From: Pseudomonas sp. DG56-2
GTDB taxonomy: Bacteria > Pseudomonadota > Gammaproteobacteria > Pseudomonadales > Pseudomonadaceae
Length of the DNA stretch: 64,000 bases
Direction: 5' to 3'
NCBI RefSeq assembly: GCF_004803755.1
Contig: NZ_CP032311.1
Coordinates: 4,294,501 to 4,358,500, forward strand
This document shows positions 8,109-20,500 of the stretch, piece after piece. The notes below the pieces were generated by a model that was not told where the DNA came from, did not search any database, and was given only the letters and a program-made list of their open reading frames with translations. Positions within the stretch are counted from its first letter, which is position 1; each line of letters opens with the position of its first letter. Made by a program: the position numbers and the translations under genes.

Positions 8109-10244
8109 TTACATCTCGAATTCTGCCGCCAATGCCGCTCGAACGCAGTACAAGACCCCTTCTGGCACACGACTGCCGAACTGTTCGGCAATGGCGGATA
8201 CCGGCGGCAATTCGCCCTCGCCATCAAGGAAGGCATCCTGAACTTCGGCTAGCAGATCTTCGGGCAAGTCCAAGGCTTGCTCCAGCGACAATTGATGGCG
8301 GCCAATGGCCTCAGCCAGCATGCTGTAGACGTTCTTTTCGCTGCAATTGAGCTGCCCGGCGATTTGTGCAGGAGTCATACCTGCACGCGCCAGGCTGGTC
8401 AGCTCATGACGCAAGTCAGTGACCTGCGGTGGCGCTTCGGCTGCCCCTCCCAAGACTTCAAGGAAGGCTTCGCCGTAGCGCTCCAACTTGCGCGCACCCA
8501 CGCCGCTGACCTGGGCCATTTCGCTAAGGCTTGAAGGTTGGCTGCGCAGCATTTCCAGCAAGGTGGAGTCCGGGAAGATGACATAAGGTGGCACACCGTG
8601 CTCCTCTGCCAGCTTGCGCCGCAATGCCCGCAGCGCCTCCCATTGCTCGCGCTCGTCACCACGCACCAGCTGACTGGCCGGGCTGCCGCCACTGCTACTG
8701 CCCTTGCTGCTGGTTTGCGGCTTGAGATCACGGCGCAACTCCAGGCTCACTTCGCCGCGCAGGAGCGGCCGGCAGCTGTCGGACAAGCGCAAGCCGCCAT
8801 ATCCTTCCAGGTCGATATCGGCCAAACCGCGAGCTACCAACTGACGAAACAATGAGCGCCATTCACTTTCGGAACGGGCCTTGCCAACACCATAAACGGC
8901 GAGTTTCTCATGGCCGAAGCTGCGGACTTTTTCGTTGTCCCGGCCCAACAACACATCAACCAGGTGACCTACACCATAACGCTGCCCCGTGCGATACACC
9001 GCCGAAAGGGCTTGGCGCGCAGGTTCGGTGGCATCCCAGGTCTGCACGCCGTCGATGCAGTTGTCGCAATGGCCGCAGGGTTGAGGCAATTCTTCGTCAA
9101 AGTAATTGAGCAGAATCTGCCGGCGACAACGCGTTTCCTCGCACAGTGCGAGCATGGCGTCGAGTTTGTGCTGCTCGATACGCTTGTGGCGCTCGTCACC
9201 CTCGGAGTTCTGCAACATCTGCTTGAGCATGACCATGTCTTGCAGACCATAGGCCATCCAGGCATCGGCAGGCAGACCGTCGCGTCCGGCGCGACCGGTT
9301 TCCTGATAGTAGGCTTCCAGCGACTTGGGCAGGTCCAGGTGGGCAACGAAGCGCACGTTGGGTTTGTCGATACCCATGCCGAAGGCAATCGTGGCAACCA
9401 TGATCAGCCCTTCCTCATTGAGAAAGCGGCGCTGGTTGGAAGCTCGCGTTTCCGCCGGCAGACCAGCGTGGTAAGGCAGCGCTGGGAAGCCCTGGTCGCA
9501 AAGGTAGGCGGCAACATCGTCGACTTTTTTACGCGACAGGCAGTAAACGATACCGGCATTACCGCGACGCTCGCCGAGGAACGCCAGCAATTGCTTGCGC
9601 GGCTGCTCCTTGGGCACGATGCGGTAGAAAATATTGGGTCGGTCGAAGCTCGAGAGAAAGCGCTCGGCATTCTGCAAGTGCAGACGCGTGACAATTTCTT
9701 CGCGCGTACGCATGTCAGCAGTTGCGGTCAGGGCGATGCGCGGCACATGCGGAAACAGTTCTGCCAATTGCCCCAGTTGCAGATACTCGGGACGGAAGTC
9801 ATGCCCCCATTGCGATACGCAGTGGGCTTCGTCAATCGCGAACAGCGCGATATCCAGCGTGCGCAGGAAGTCCAGCATGCGTTGTTGCACCAGACGCTCT
9901 GGTGCCAGGTAGAGCATTTTTACTTCGCCTCGACGAATACGCCCGGCAAGCTCACGCTGCTGCTCGGCACTCAAGGTGGAGTTGAGCGAAGCCGCCGCCA
10001 CCCCCAGCTCATCGAGCGTGGCCACCTGATCTTCCATCAGTGCAATCAGCGGCGAAACCACCACCGCCAGCCCCGGACGCAGGAGTGCCGGCACCTGGAA
10101 GCACAGGGACTTGCCGCCCCCGGTAGGCATCAGTACCAGCGCATCGCCACCTTTGGCCACGCATTCGATGATCGCCCCCTGGCGCCCTCGAAAGCTGTCA
10201 TAGCCGAAGATGTCCTTGAGGACGCGCTGAGCCTGTTCGAGCAT
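8109..10244 (-). CDS. recQ: ATP-dependent DNA helicase RecQ
   Basis: This 711-residue RecQ acts as a 3'-5' DNA helicase in recombination and fork repair. Walker A is [12 protein letters not shown], the DEAH-type box is [18 protein letters not shown], and motif VI is [10 protein letters not shown]. The RQC zinc-binding part shows Cys residues in [10 protein letters not shown] and CGHCDNC. An HRDC-like domain ([21 protein letters not shown]) follows, and the C-terminus ends with a helix-turn-helix-like extension that is longer than in E. coli RecQ (609 residues). The ATG at 10244 has GGAG 7 bases upstream and begins the family sequence ([19 protein letters not shown]). An in-frame upstream start would add 34 unrelated residues. 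Confidence 0.95.
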   Translation of the reverse strand: MLEQAQRVLKDIFGYDSFRGRQGAIIECVAKGGDALVLMPTGGGKSLCFQVPALLRPGLAVVVSPLIALMEDQVATLDELGVAAASLNSTLSAEQQRELAGRIRRGEVKMLYLAPERLVQQRMLDFLRTLDIALFAIDEAHCVSQWGHDFRPEYLQLGQLAELFPHVPRIALTATADMRTREEIVTRLHLQNAERFLSSFDRPNIFYRIVPKEQPRKQLLAFLGERRGNAGIVYCLSRKKVDDVAAYLCDQGFPALPYHAGLPAETRASNQRRFLNEEGLIMVATIAFGMGIDKPNVRFVAHLDLPKSLEAYYQETGRAGRDGLPADAWMAYGLQDMVMLKQMLQNSEGDERHKRIEQHKLDAMLALCEETRCRRQILLNYFDEELPQPCGHCDNCIDGVQTWDATEPARQALSAVYRTGQRYGVGHLVDVLLGRDNEKVRSFGHEKLAVYGVGKARSESEWRSLFRQLVARGLADIDLEGYGGLRLSDSCRPLLRGEVSLELRRDLKPQTSSKGSSSGGSPASQLVRGDEREQWEALRALRRKLAEEHGVPPYVIFPDSTLLEMLRSQPSSLSEMAQVSGVGARKLERYGEAFLEVLGGAAEAPPQVTDLRHELTSLARAGMTPAQIAGQLNCSEKNVYSMLAEAIGRHQLSLEQALDLPEDLLAEVQDAFLDGEGELPPVSAIAEQFGSRVPEGVLYCVRAALAAEFEM

Positions 10245-10375
10245 AGAAACTCCATAAATCGCAGAACCATCCTGGCCACAGGCTGGATGAAAATCTTCCC
10301 CGCCACACCTGTAAATGCGTAAGCGGCTTTTACCTGACCCGCGCATCAGCCGGTGGCCAGATACAAAAGCCGCGC

Positions 10376-10381
10376 ATTATA
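10376..10381 (-). promoter_or_regulatory. Possible -10 box for recQ
   Basis: On the minus strand the sequence reads TATAAT, a perfect -10 hexamer, about 130 bases upstream of the recQ start. No convincing -35 hexamer stands 16-18 bases before it. Transcription from here would give a 5' leader of about 125 bases. Confidence 0.4.
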
Positions 10382-10491
10382 CCCGAGCGTCGACCTGCAC
10401 AGGGTGCTCTGCGATAGGCGTCATCCTTTGCCTCGTAACGGCCGCAAGATGCTAGAATTCGATCATCGTTTATTCCCAAGGTAGCCCTGTA

Positions 10492-11085
10492 ATGTCCTTC
10501 GCCGAGCAATTGACCCGCCTGCAAGCCTTCCTCGACGCCGACGAGCTGCACGAAGAAGCACTGGACTACGTTGCCGCACACGGCTACTTGACTGCATTGT
10601 CGATTGGTACCGAAGCGGTTCCTGATCGCGAATGGATCGACGCCTTGTTCGCTGAAGAGCCTCGTTACAAAGACGATGCCCAGCGTGAAGAGATCGAATC
10701 CACACTGATCCAGCTCAAGGCGCACATCGCGCGCCAGCTGGCCAGCGACGAAGACTTCGAGCTGCCGTGCGACCTGGACCTTGGCGATGAGCCGGACGAT
10801 TCCGACCTGCGTGGCTGGTGCATCGGCTTCATGGAAGGCGTATTCATGCGTGAAGAGGCCTGGTTCGAAACCGCCGAAGAAGAAGTCAGCGAAATGCTGC
10901 TGCCGATCATGGTCGGTTCGGGCTTGTTCGATGAGCAACCTGAATTCGCCGATATCGCCAGCGATGCCAATCTGATGGATGACATGATCGTGCAAATCCC
11001 AGAGGCCCTGACTGCCCTGTACCTGCTGCAGCATGCGCCAGACGAGAAGCCTGCACCTGCACTGCTCAAGCCTCGCCACCACTGA
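10492..11085 (+). CDS. YecA-type UPF0149 family protein
   Basis: This acidic, soluble 197-residue protein belongs to the UPF0149 (YgfB/YecA) family: LTRLQAFLDADELHEEALDYVAAHGYLTAL at the N-terminus and DDSDLRGWCIGFMEGVFMREEAWF in the middle. The C-terminus ends KPRHH and has no SEC-C zinc motif. Function in Pseudomonas is not known; a related protein, YgfB of P. aeruginosa, affects AmpC control through the AlpA pathway, but likeness does not transfer that role. It is followed after 10 bases by the DUF454 gene, so the two are probably co-transcribed. Confidence 0.85.
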   Translation: MSFAEQLTRLQAFLDADELHEEALDYVAAHGYLTALSIGTEAVPDREWIDALFAEEPRYKDDAQREEIESTLIQLKAHIARQLASDEDFELPCDLDLGDEPDDSDLRGWCIGFMEGVFMREEAWFETAEEEVSEMLLPIMVGSGLFDEQPEFADIASDANLMDDMIVQIPEALTALYLLQHAPDEKPAPALLKPRHH

Positions 11086-11095
11086 GTCGACGTAA

Positions 11096-11461
11096 ATGCG
11101 CTACCTGCTGCTGGCCATCGGCTGGCTCAGCGTCGCGTTGGGAGTGATCGGCATTTTCCTGCCAGTGTTGCCGACCACTCCATTTCTACTGTTGGCTGCT
11201 GCATGCTTTGCGCGCAGCTCGCCGCGTTTTCACCATTGGCTGGTCAATCATCCGCGGCTGGGACCGTGGATACGCGATTACCTCAGTGGTGAAGGCATTC
11301 CCCTCAAAGGCAAAGTCTATGCAATTGGCCTGATGTGGCTGAGCATTGGCGTGTCCTGTTATCTGGTACCGTTGATCTGGGCACGCGGATTCATGCTGAC
11401 CAGCGCCGTGCTGGTCAGTATTTATATCTTGCGCCAGAAGACACTGCGCCGCCCTTCCTGA
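11096..11461 (+). CDS. YbaN-like DUF454 inner-membrane protein
   Basis: This 121-residue membrane protein of the DUF454/YbaN family has an N-terminal helix LLLAIGWLSVALGVIGIFLPVLPTTP, the family motif FLLLAAACFARSSPRFHHWL, and two more hydrophobic stretches. A haem-uptake-linked role has been proposed for some DUF454 proteins (HutX/Z neighbours), but nothing here shows it. It sits 10 bases after the YecA-like gene in an apparent two-gene operon and is convergent with the adhesin gene. Confidence 0.8.
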   Translation: MRYLLLAIGWLSVALGVIGIFLPVLPTTPFLLLAAACFARSSPRFHHWLVNHPRLGPWIRDYLSGEGIPLKGKVYAIGLMWLSIGVSCYLVPLIWARGFMLTSAVLVSIYILRQKTLRRPS

Positions 11462-11475
11462 GTTCCATACGTTCA

Positions 11476-11512
11476 GGAGCTGAGGCCAACCTGTGATTGG
11501 CTGCGCAGCTCC
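11476..11512. terminator. Hairpin between DUF454 gene and adhesin 3' end
   Basis: GGAGCTG (11476-11482) pairs with CAGCTCC (11506-11512), and CCAA/TTGG can pair inside. It lies in the 64-base gap between two convergent genes. There is no T-run on either side, so it is at best a weak or Rho-assisted bidirectional terminator. Confidence 0.35.
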
Positions 11513-11525
11513 CAAAACGCACGCC

Positions 11526-14500
11526 TCAGACCGTATCCACCTTCAACGAATGATCATTGAGCATTCCGTTGATGATGGTCGCGGTGTCCTGCCCTGCAGC
11601 AATCACCCCACCCGCCCCCGCTGTCACCCCGTAATGCTCCGCCAGGTTGACCCCTGCCAGATCGATGGTCTGGGTCGGTGCAGCCCCCGCTACCGCGCTG
11701 ACCTCAATGGTAGACACCACCCCGGAACCACTGCCGGTAACCTTGAAGTGCAAGTAGTCATCCAGTGAAGCCGAAGTGGCGTTCTCGCCTTGGAGCAATT
11801 GAGACAGATCAAGCCGATCGGAACCCGGAGTGAAGTCGGTCACCACATCTCGCCCGGTGTTACCCTGCTGCCACAGGAAGATGTCGTTGCCGCTGCCGCC
11901 GGTCAGGGTGTCGTTACCGGCCCCACCGATCAACACATCATTGCCGCCACCGCCAATCAACGTATCGTTGCCCAGGCCACCGATAAGCAAGTTGGAATTG
12001 CCGTCACCGGTGAGGTGATCGTTGTAATCTGAGCCGATCAGGTTTTCGATACCGGTCAAGGTATCGGTGCCTGCCCCTCCGGTATTCTGCGCGCCAGCGC
12101 TGGCCAGGCTGACAGTTACGCCACTGCCGGCACCAGCGTAACTGGCGGTATCGATTCCAGCGCCGCCGTTGAGCTGGTCATTGCCGGCACCGCCGATCAA
12201 CAAGTCATTGCCATCGCCACCGTTGAGAATGTCGTTGCCATCGCCACCGATTAACACATCGTTGCCAGCGCCGGCATTGAGGGTGTCGTGGCCACTGCCG
12301 CCGAGCAAGGTGTCATCGCCAGCGGTGCCGGTCAATGTGCTACCACTCTGGTAGGAAATATCCACGTTACCCGTTGCACTGCCACCATGCCCGTCACTGA
12401 CTGTGTAGGTGCCGTTATAGGTCTGGTTTTCAGCATTGGCGTAGTCGACCGTCATGGTCAGGCCATAGTTTTCCGAACCATTGGCATTACCTCCCAAAGG
12501 GTTGGACAGGTTGGTCACATGGATGCTGTACACCCCGTCGTGATCGGCAGTAAAACTGTGACCATCGGCAATGGTCTGATAGTTGCCGTTTTCATCCTTC
12601 CATTCCATCAGGATGTTGCCGAGCGGACGGTCGTGATCAAGTTTTAGCGACTCACCTTTCTTCAAAGAAACAGTCAGCACATCCTCAGCATTGGCACCAC
12701 TGGAGAGCGATCCCAGCCACCCATTGACCAGTAATGCCGCTGTGGTGGTGTTCGCTGCCGTGCGGAACGAGCTGCGCGCTACATCCCTGAACTGGGCAGA
12801 GCTGCCGGTGAAGCTGAGCGTCGGCAGGCCGTTGCCCACTGTGAAGCCAGCCCCCTTGGCTGCCCAGTCGGTGTTGAAGGTGATCGGCGAGACCGTGAGT
12901 GTATCGTTGTTGGCGTCACTGTCATTGGCCAGCAGCGCCTCTGCCGGCAAGGTGATGGTACTGGAAAGAATGTTGGTGATGATGTGGTCGGCACCCGCCA
13001 CCGGTGCGGCGTTGGAATAGACATTGACGACCAGGTTGGCGCTGCTCAGGTCGCCGTCTGTGTCACTGGCGGTGAAGCCGATGGTCTCGGTCACCGTCGC
13101 ACCGGTGTCTTTTGGAGGGGTGTAAGTGAATTCGCCGGTATCCATATCGACCAGCAAGGTTCCGCCATGCACGGTCTTGATGTTGAAGGTGTTGGTTGCG
13201 GTATCGAAACTGCCGCGATCAACGCCACCGGCGGCGCTATAGCTACCGTTGCCACCATTGGCTTTCGGATCATAGGTGTAGGTCGTGCCATCGACCAGCA
13301 GGGCTTTGATAAAGCCGCCATCGGCACCAAAAATCCCACCACTCATCAAGCTGCCGGTAATAGGTGCACCCTGTACCGTTCCTGACAGTACCTGATTCAA
13401 CACATTGAGGTCGGTGACCACCACCGCGTTGGTATCGGTGTGTGTGCTGCCGTCATAGGCCAGGGGGTTGAGGTTATCGACATCGACCCCAGAACCCAGG
13501 CCGATGGAGTACGACTTGATACCATGGCTGTCGAGGAAATTCTTCCAGGAAACCTCATCGGCCGGCCCGATGCCTTGTGAAGCTGTCGATGGGTTGCCGT
13601 CGGAGAAGAAATAACCGACGTTCTGCGCTCCGGTCAAACTGCCAGCGTTGGCGAATGCCGACTTCGCTACCGCTACTGCCTGGTCGTAGTTGGTGCCGCC
13701 CCCCGCGGTCAGCCCGGCAACCAGTTGCTTGGCCTCGGCGACCGACACCCATACACCGGATGGGTCCGATGCATTGGAACTGAACGTGACAATCTGGACT
13801 TTGACGTCCCCCATTTCGTCGTACTTGTCGAGCAAGGTGCTAATGGCATCCTTGGCCAGTTGCAGACGCGTCTTGCCGGGAACACCCGAGCGATCGTTCA
13901 TGCTGCCCGATACGTCAATGATCAGCAGCAGGTTGGAGTCCACCTGCCCCGGCGTCACCGAACGATCGGCACCGACCACGGCGGGCACATCATCAACGAT
14001 GTTTACATCGAGGGTCGCATGGGCAGTGCTGCCATCCTTGTCGGTTGCGCTGACGTCAATGGCTTCATTGAGGCTGTTGGTGCCATTGCCATTGGCATGG
14101 CTTTCGTTGTCCTGCAGGGTGTACGAGTAACTCACAACACCGGTTGTCGGATTGAAGCCGGTTATGGTCAGAGCGTTGCCCAGTGGCGTCGTTCCAGATT
14201 GCGGGAAACCAACGACGTTGCCGCCGGAAACGACAGTGATGCCGCCCACCGTAAGGGTCTGTAGGCCATCAGCAGCCGTCACGGTGAAGCTGCCAGTGTG
14301 TGTCAACGCAGCCTGATCCGGGCTGCTGCCATCAGTGAGGTTTTTTTCGTAGACCGTGAACTCACCACCATCGACATCCAGGCCACTGATGACAACCGGG
14401 TGATCCTGGCTGCTGACGTCAATCTTCAAGGTCGCGTTGCTGGTATCACCGTCGGCATCTTTGAGGGTGTAGGTGAAGGTATCCACACCGCTACCGCCAC

Positions 14501-17500
14501 CGTGTAGCGCGATGAAGTCTGGGTCAGCGGTATTCAGCGTATAGGTGTAGGAGCCATCTGCGGCCAACACCAGTTTGCCGTAGATACCTTCTATGGTTTG
14601 CGGGGTAATCGGGCCACTGGTGACGCGGTCGGCGCCCTGAATATCGTTAGTCAACACGTTCCCGGTCAGGGTCAACTGCGCTTCGGTCGCCGTGACGGCG
14701 TTTGTATCGTTAACCGCATGGGGCACGTCATCGACGATATTGACATCGACGCTGGCCTGGGCGGTGCTGCCGTCGGTGTCGACTGCCACCACTTCCAGGC
14801 TTTCGAGGATGTTGTTGGCGCCGTTGCCGCTCTGATGCGTGCTGGTGTGGTCCAGCGTATAGCTTGCCGTTACGACACCCGTGCTTGGATCGTAGCTGTG
14901 GATGGTGAAGGCGTTACCCATCGGGGTCGTGCCATGCAGCGGGAAGCCGCTGACCACACCGCCACTGACGATGCTCACGCCAGCAATGGTCAGCGATTGC
15001 AGGCCATCCGGGGCGATGACCGTGAAGGTGCCGCCCTTGGTCAGCTCACCTGGGTTCGGGCTGCTGCCGTCGGTGAGGTTCTTCTCGTAGAAAGTCAGCT
15101 CGCCGCCACAGATATCCAGACCGTTGATCACCACCGGATCGTTGATGTTGGTGACGTTGAACACCAATTTGGCGCTGCTACTGTCGCCGTCGGCATCCTT
15201 CAAGGTGTAGGTGAAGGTCTCGATGCCGGTTCCACCACCGTGCAGGTTGATGAAATCTGGATCGGACGTGTTAAGGGTGTAGGTGTACGAGCCATCGGCA
15301 GCCAGCACCAGCTTGCCGTAGGTCCCTTCGATGGTTTGCGGGGTGATCGGGCCGGAGGCGATGCGGTCGGCGCCCTGGGTGTCGTTGGTGAGCACGTTGC
15401 CGGTCAGGGTCAATTGCGCCTCTGTCGCGGTGACGCTGTTGCTGTCATCAACCGCTTTCGGCGCGTCGTCGATGATGTTGACGTCGATGTTGCCGGTGGC
15501 ACTGCTGCCATCCGTATCGGTGGCGACCACAGTGAAGCTTTCGTTCAGGGTGGTGCCATTGCCGGTAGTGTGCGCCTCGTTGTCGAGCAAGGTGTAGGTG
15601 TAGGTCACCACACCCGTGCTGGCGTTATAGCCGGTGATGGTCAGCGTGTTGCCTTCCGGCGTAACGGTGGACTGTGGGAAGCCTGCCGCAGCACCGTTGG
15701 TGACCACGGCAATCCCGCCCACGGTCAAGGTCTGCAGGCCATCCGGCGCGGTCACGGTGAAGCTGCCGCCCTGGGTCAGCGCAGTGCCATCGGGGCTGCT
15801 GCCATCGACAAGGTTTTTCTCGAAGACGGTCAGTTCGCCACCTTCGACATTCAGGCCGTTGAGGGTTACCGGGTCATTAATGTTGGTGACGTTAAGTACC
15901 AACTTAGCACTGCTACTGTCGCCATCGGCATCCTTCAGGGTGTAGGTGAAGGTCTCGATGCCGGTACCACCACCGTGCAAGTTGATGAAGTCCGGATCGG
16001 AAGAGTTCAGGGTGTAGGTGTATGAGCCGTCAGCAGCCAGCACCAGCTTGCCGTAGGTCCCTTCGATGGTCTGCGGGGTGATCGGGCCGGAGGCGATACG
16101 GTCGGCGCCCTGGGTGTCGTTGGTGAGCACGTTGCCGGTCAGGGTCAGGTGAGCTTCAGTAGCCGCCGTTGCGTTGGTATCGTTAACCGCAAGTGGAACA
16201 TCGTCGACGATATTGACGTCGACGTTGGCCTTGGCGGTGCTGCCGTCGGTATCGACTGCCACCACCTCCAGGCTCTCGAGGATGTTGTTGGCGCCATTGC
16301 CGCTCTGATGTGTGCTGGTGTGGTCCAGCGTATAGCTTGCCGTTACGACACCCGTGCTTGGATCGTAGCTGTGAATGGTGATGGCGTTACCCATCGGTGT
16401 CGTGCCATGCAGCGGGAAGCCGCTGACCACACCGCCACTGACAATGCTCAAGCCAGCAATGGTCAGCGATTGCAGGCCATCCGGGGCGATAACCGTGAAG
16501 GTGCCGCCCTTGGTCAGCTCACCTGGGTTGGGACTGCTGCCCTCGGTGAGGTTCTTCTCGTAGAAGGTCAGCTCGCCGCCACAGATATCCAGACCGTTGA
16601 TCACCACCAGATCGTTGATGTTGGTGACGTTCAGGACCAATTTGGCGCTGCTGCTGTCGCCGTCGGCATCCTTCAAGGTGTAGGTGAAGGTCTCGATGCC
16701 GGTGCCACCACCGTGCAGGTTGATGAAATCTGGATCGGCCGTGTTAAGGGTGTAGGTGTACGAGCCATCGGCAGCCAGCACCAGCTTGCCGTAGGTCCCT
16801 TCGATAGTTTGCGGGGTGATCGGGCCGGAGGCGATGCGGTCGGCGCCTTGGGTGTCGTTGGTGAGCACGTTGCCGGTCAGGGTCAGGTGAGCTTCGGTAG
16901 CCGCCGTCGCGTTGGTATCGTTAACCGCAAGTGGAACATCGTCGACGATATTGACATCGACGCTGGCCTTGGCGGTGCTGCCGTCGGTGTCGACTGCCAC
17001 CACTTCCAGGCTTTCGAGGATGTTGTTGGCGCCGTTGCCGCTCTGATGCGTGTTGGTGTGATCCAGCGTATAGCTTGCCGTTACGACACCCGTGCTTGGA
17101 TCATAGCTGTGGATGGTGAAGGCGTTACCCATCGGGGTCGTGCCATGCAGCGGGAAGCCGCTGACCACACCACCACTGACGATGCTCACGCCAGCAATGG
17201 TCAGCGATTGCAGGCCATCCGGGGCGATGACCGTGAAGGTGCCGCCCTTGGTCAGCTCACCTGGGTTCGGGCTGCTGCCCTCGGTGAGGTTCTTCTCGTA
17301 AAAGGTCAGCTCGCCGCCACAGATATCCAGACCGTTGATCACCACCGGATCGTTGATGTTGGTGACGTTGAACACCAATTTGGCGCTGCTACTGTCACCG
17401 TCGGCATCCTTCAAGGTGTAGGTGAAGGTCTCGACGCCGGTGCCACCACCGTGCAGGTTGATGAAATCTGGATCGGCCGTGTTAAGGGTGTAGGTGTACG

Positions 17501-20500
17501 AGCCATCGGCAGCCAGCACCAGCTTGCCGTAGGTCCCTTCGATAGTTTGCGGGGTGATCGGACCGCTGGCGATTCGGTCGGCGCCCTGGGTGTCGTTGGT
17601 GAGCACGTTGCCGGTCAGGGTCAATTGCGCTTCTGTCGCGGTGACGCTGTTGCTGTCATCGACCGCTTTCGGCGCGTCGTCGATGATGTTGACGTCGATG
17701 TTGCCGGTGGCACTGCTGCCATCCGTATCGGTGGCGACCACAGTGAAGCTTTCGTTCAGGGTGGTGCCATTGCCGGTAGTGTGCGCCTCGTTGTCGAGCA
17801 AGGTGTAGGTGTAGCTCACCACACCCGTGCTGGCGTTGTAGCCGGTGATGGTCAGCGTATTACCTTCCGGCGTAACCGCCGATTGTGGGAAGCCAGCTGC
17901 GGCACCGTTGGTGACCACAGCAATGCCACCCACGGTCAAGGTCTGCAAACCGTCCGGCGCGGTCACCGTGAAGCTGCCGCCCTGGGTCAGCGCGGTGCCA
18001 TCGGGGCTGCTGCCATCGACAAGGTTTTTCTCGAAGACGGTCAGTTCGCCACCTTCGACATTCAGGCCGTTGAGGGTTACCGGATCGTTGATGTTGGTGA
18101 CGTTAAGTACCAACTTAGCACTGCTACTGTCGCCATCGGCATCCTTCAGGGTGTAGGTGAAGGTCTCGATGCCGGTACCACCACCGTGCAAGTTGATGAA
18201 GTCCGGATCGGAAGAGTTCAGGGTGTAGGTGTATGAACCGTCAGCAGCCAGCACCAGCTTGCCGTAGGTCCCTTCGATGGTTTGCGGGGTGATCGGGCCA
18301 CTGGCGATACGGTCGGCGCCCTGGGTGTCGTTGGTGAGCACGTTGCCGGTCAGGGTCAATTGCGCTTCGGTCGCGGTGACGCTGTTGCTGTCATCAACCG
18401 CTTTCGGCGCGTCGTCGATGATGTTGACGTCGATGTTGCCGGTGGCACTGCTGCCATCCGTATCGGTGGCGACCACAGTGAAGCTCTCACCTAGGCTGGT
18501 GCCATTGCCGGTGGTATGCGCCTCGTTGTCGAGCAAGGTGTAGGTGTAGCTCACCACACCCGTACTGGCGTTATAGCCGGTGATGGTCAGCGTGTTGCCT
18601 TCCGGCGTAACGGTGGACTGTGGGAAGCCTGCCGCAGCACCGTTGGTGACCACGGCAATCCCGCCTACAGTCAGGGTTTGCAAACCGTCTGGAGCGGTCA
18701 CGGTGAAGCTACCGCCCTGGGTCAGCGCGGTGCCATCGGGGCTGCTGCCATCGACAAGGTTTTTCTCGAAGACAGTCAGCTCGCCGCCTTCGACATTCAG
18801 GCCGTTGAGGGTTACCGGATCGTTGATGTTGGTGACGTTCAGCACCAGGTTGGCGGTCGACGTGTCGCCGTCGGCGTCCTTCAAGGTGTAGGTAAAGGTC
18901 TCGACGCCGGTACCACCACCGTGCAAGTTGATGAAGTCCGGATCGGAAGAGTTCAGGGTGTAGGTGTATGAACCGTCAGCAGCCAGCACCAGCTTACCGT
19001 AGGTCCCTTCGATAGTTTGCGGGGTGATCGGGCCACTGGCGATACGGTCGGCGCCCTGGGTGTCGTTGGTGAGCACGTTGCCGGTCAAGGTCAATTGCGC
19101 TTCGGTCGCGGTGACGCTGTTGCTGTCATCAACTGCTTTCGGAGCGTCGTCGATGATGTTGACGTCGATATTGCCGGTGGCACTGCTGCCATCGGTGTCG
19201 GTGGCGACCACACTGAAGCTCTCACCCAGGCTGGTGCCATTGCCGGTGGTATGCGCCTCGTTGTCGAGCAAGGTGTAGGTGTAGGTCACCACACCCGTAC
19301 TGGCGTTATAGCCGGTGATGGTCAGCGTGTTGCCTTCCGGCGTGACTGCCGACTGCGGGAAGCCAGCTGCGGCGCCGTTAGTGACCACGGCAATCCCGCC
19401 GACGGTCAGGGTTTGCAGGCCGTCCGGCGCGGTCACCGTGAAGCTGCCGCCTTGGGTCAGCGCGGCACCATCGGGGCTGCTGCCATCGACAAGGTTTTTC
19501 TCGAAGACGGTCAATTCACCGCCTTCGACATTCAGGCCGTTGAGGGTTACCGGGTCATTGAGGTTGGTGACATTCAGCACCAGGTTGGCGGTCGACGTGT
19601 CGCCGTCGGCGTCCTTCAAGGTGTAGGTAAAGGTCTCGATGCCGGTTCCACCACCGTGCAGGTTGATGAAGTCCGGATCGGAAGAGTTCAGGGTGTAGGT
19701 GTACGAGCCATCGGCAGCCAGTACCAGCTTGCCGTAGGTCCCTTCGATGGTTTGCGGGGTGATCGGGCCGGAGGCGATACGGTCGGCGCCCTGGGTGTCG
19801 TTGGTGAGCACGTTGCCGGTCAAGGTCAATTGCGCTTCGGTCGCGGTGACGCTGTTGCTGTCATCAACCGCTTTCGGCGCGTCGTCGATGATGTTGACGT
19901 CGATGTTGCCGGTAGCGCTGCTGCCATCCGTGTCGGTGGCTACCACGGTGAAGCTCTCACCTAGGTTGGTGCCATTGCCTGCGGTGTGCGCCTCATTGCC
20001 CACCAAGGTATAGGTGTAAGAAACCACACCCGTGCTGGCGTTATAGCCGGTGATGGTCAGCGTGTTGCCTTCCGGCGTAACGGTGGACTGTGGGAAGCCT
20101 GCCGCAGCACCGTTGGTGACCACGGCAATGCCACCTACAGTCAGGGTTTGCAAACCGTCTGGAGCGGTCACGGTGAAGCTACCGCCCTGGGTCAGCGCGG
20201 TGCCATCGGGGCTACTGCCATCGACAAGGTTTTTCTCGAAGACGGTCAGTTCGCCGCCTTCGACATTCAGGCCGTTGAGGGTTACCGGGTCATTGAGGTT
20301 GGTGACATTCAGCACCAGGTTGGCGGTCGACGTGTCGCCATCGGCATCCTTCAGGGTGTAGGTGAAGGTCTCGATGCCGGTACCACCACCGTGCAAGTTG
20401 ATGAAGTCCGGATCGGAAGAGTTCAGGGTGTAGGTGTACGAACCGTCGGCGGCCAGCACCAGCTTGCCGTAGGTCCCTTCGATGGTTTGCGGAGTAATCG

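Noticed and set aside
8910..10322. 470-codon plus-strand frame opposite recQ
   Set aside because: Antisense of a complete RecQ; no protein family features.
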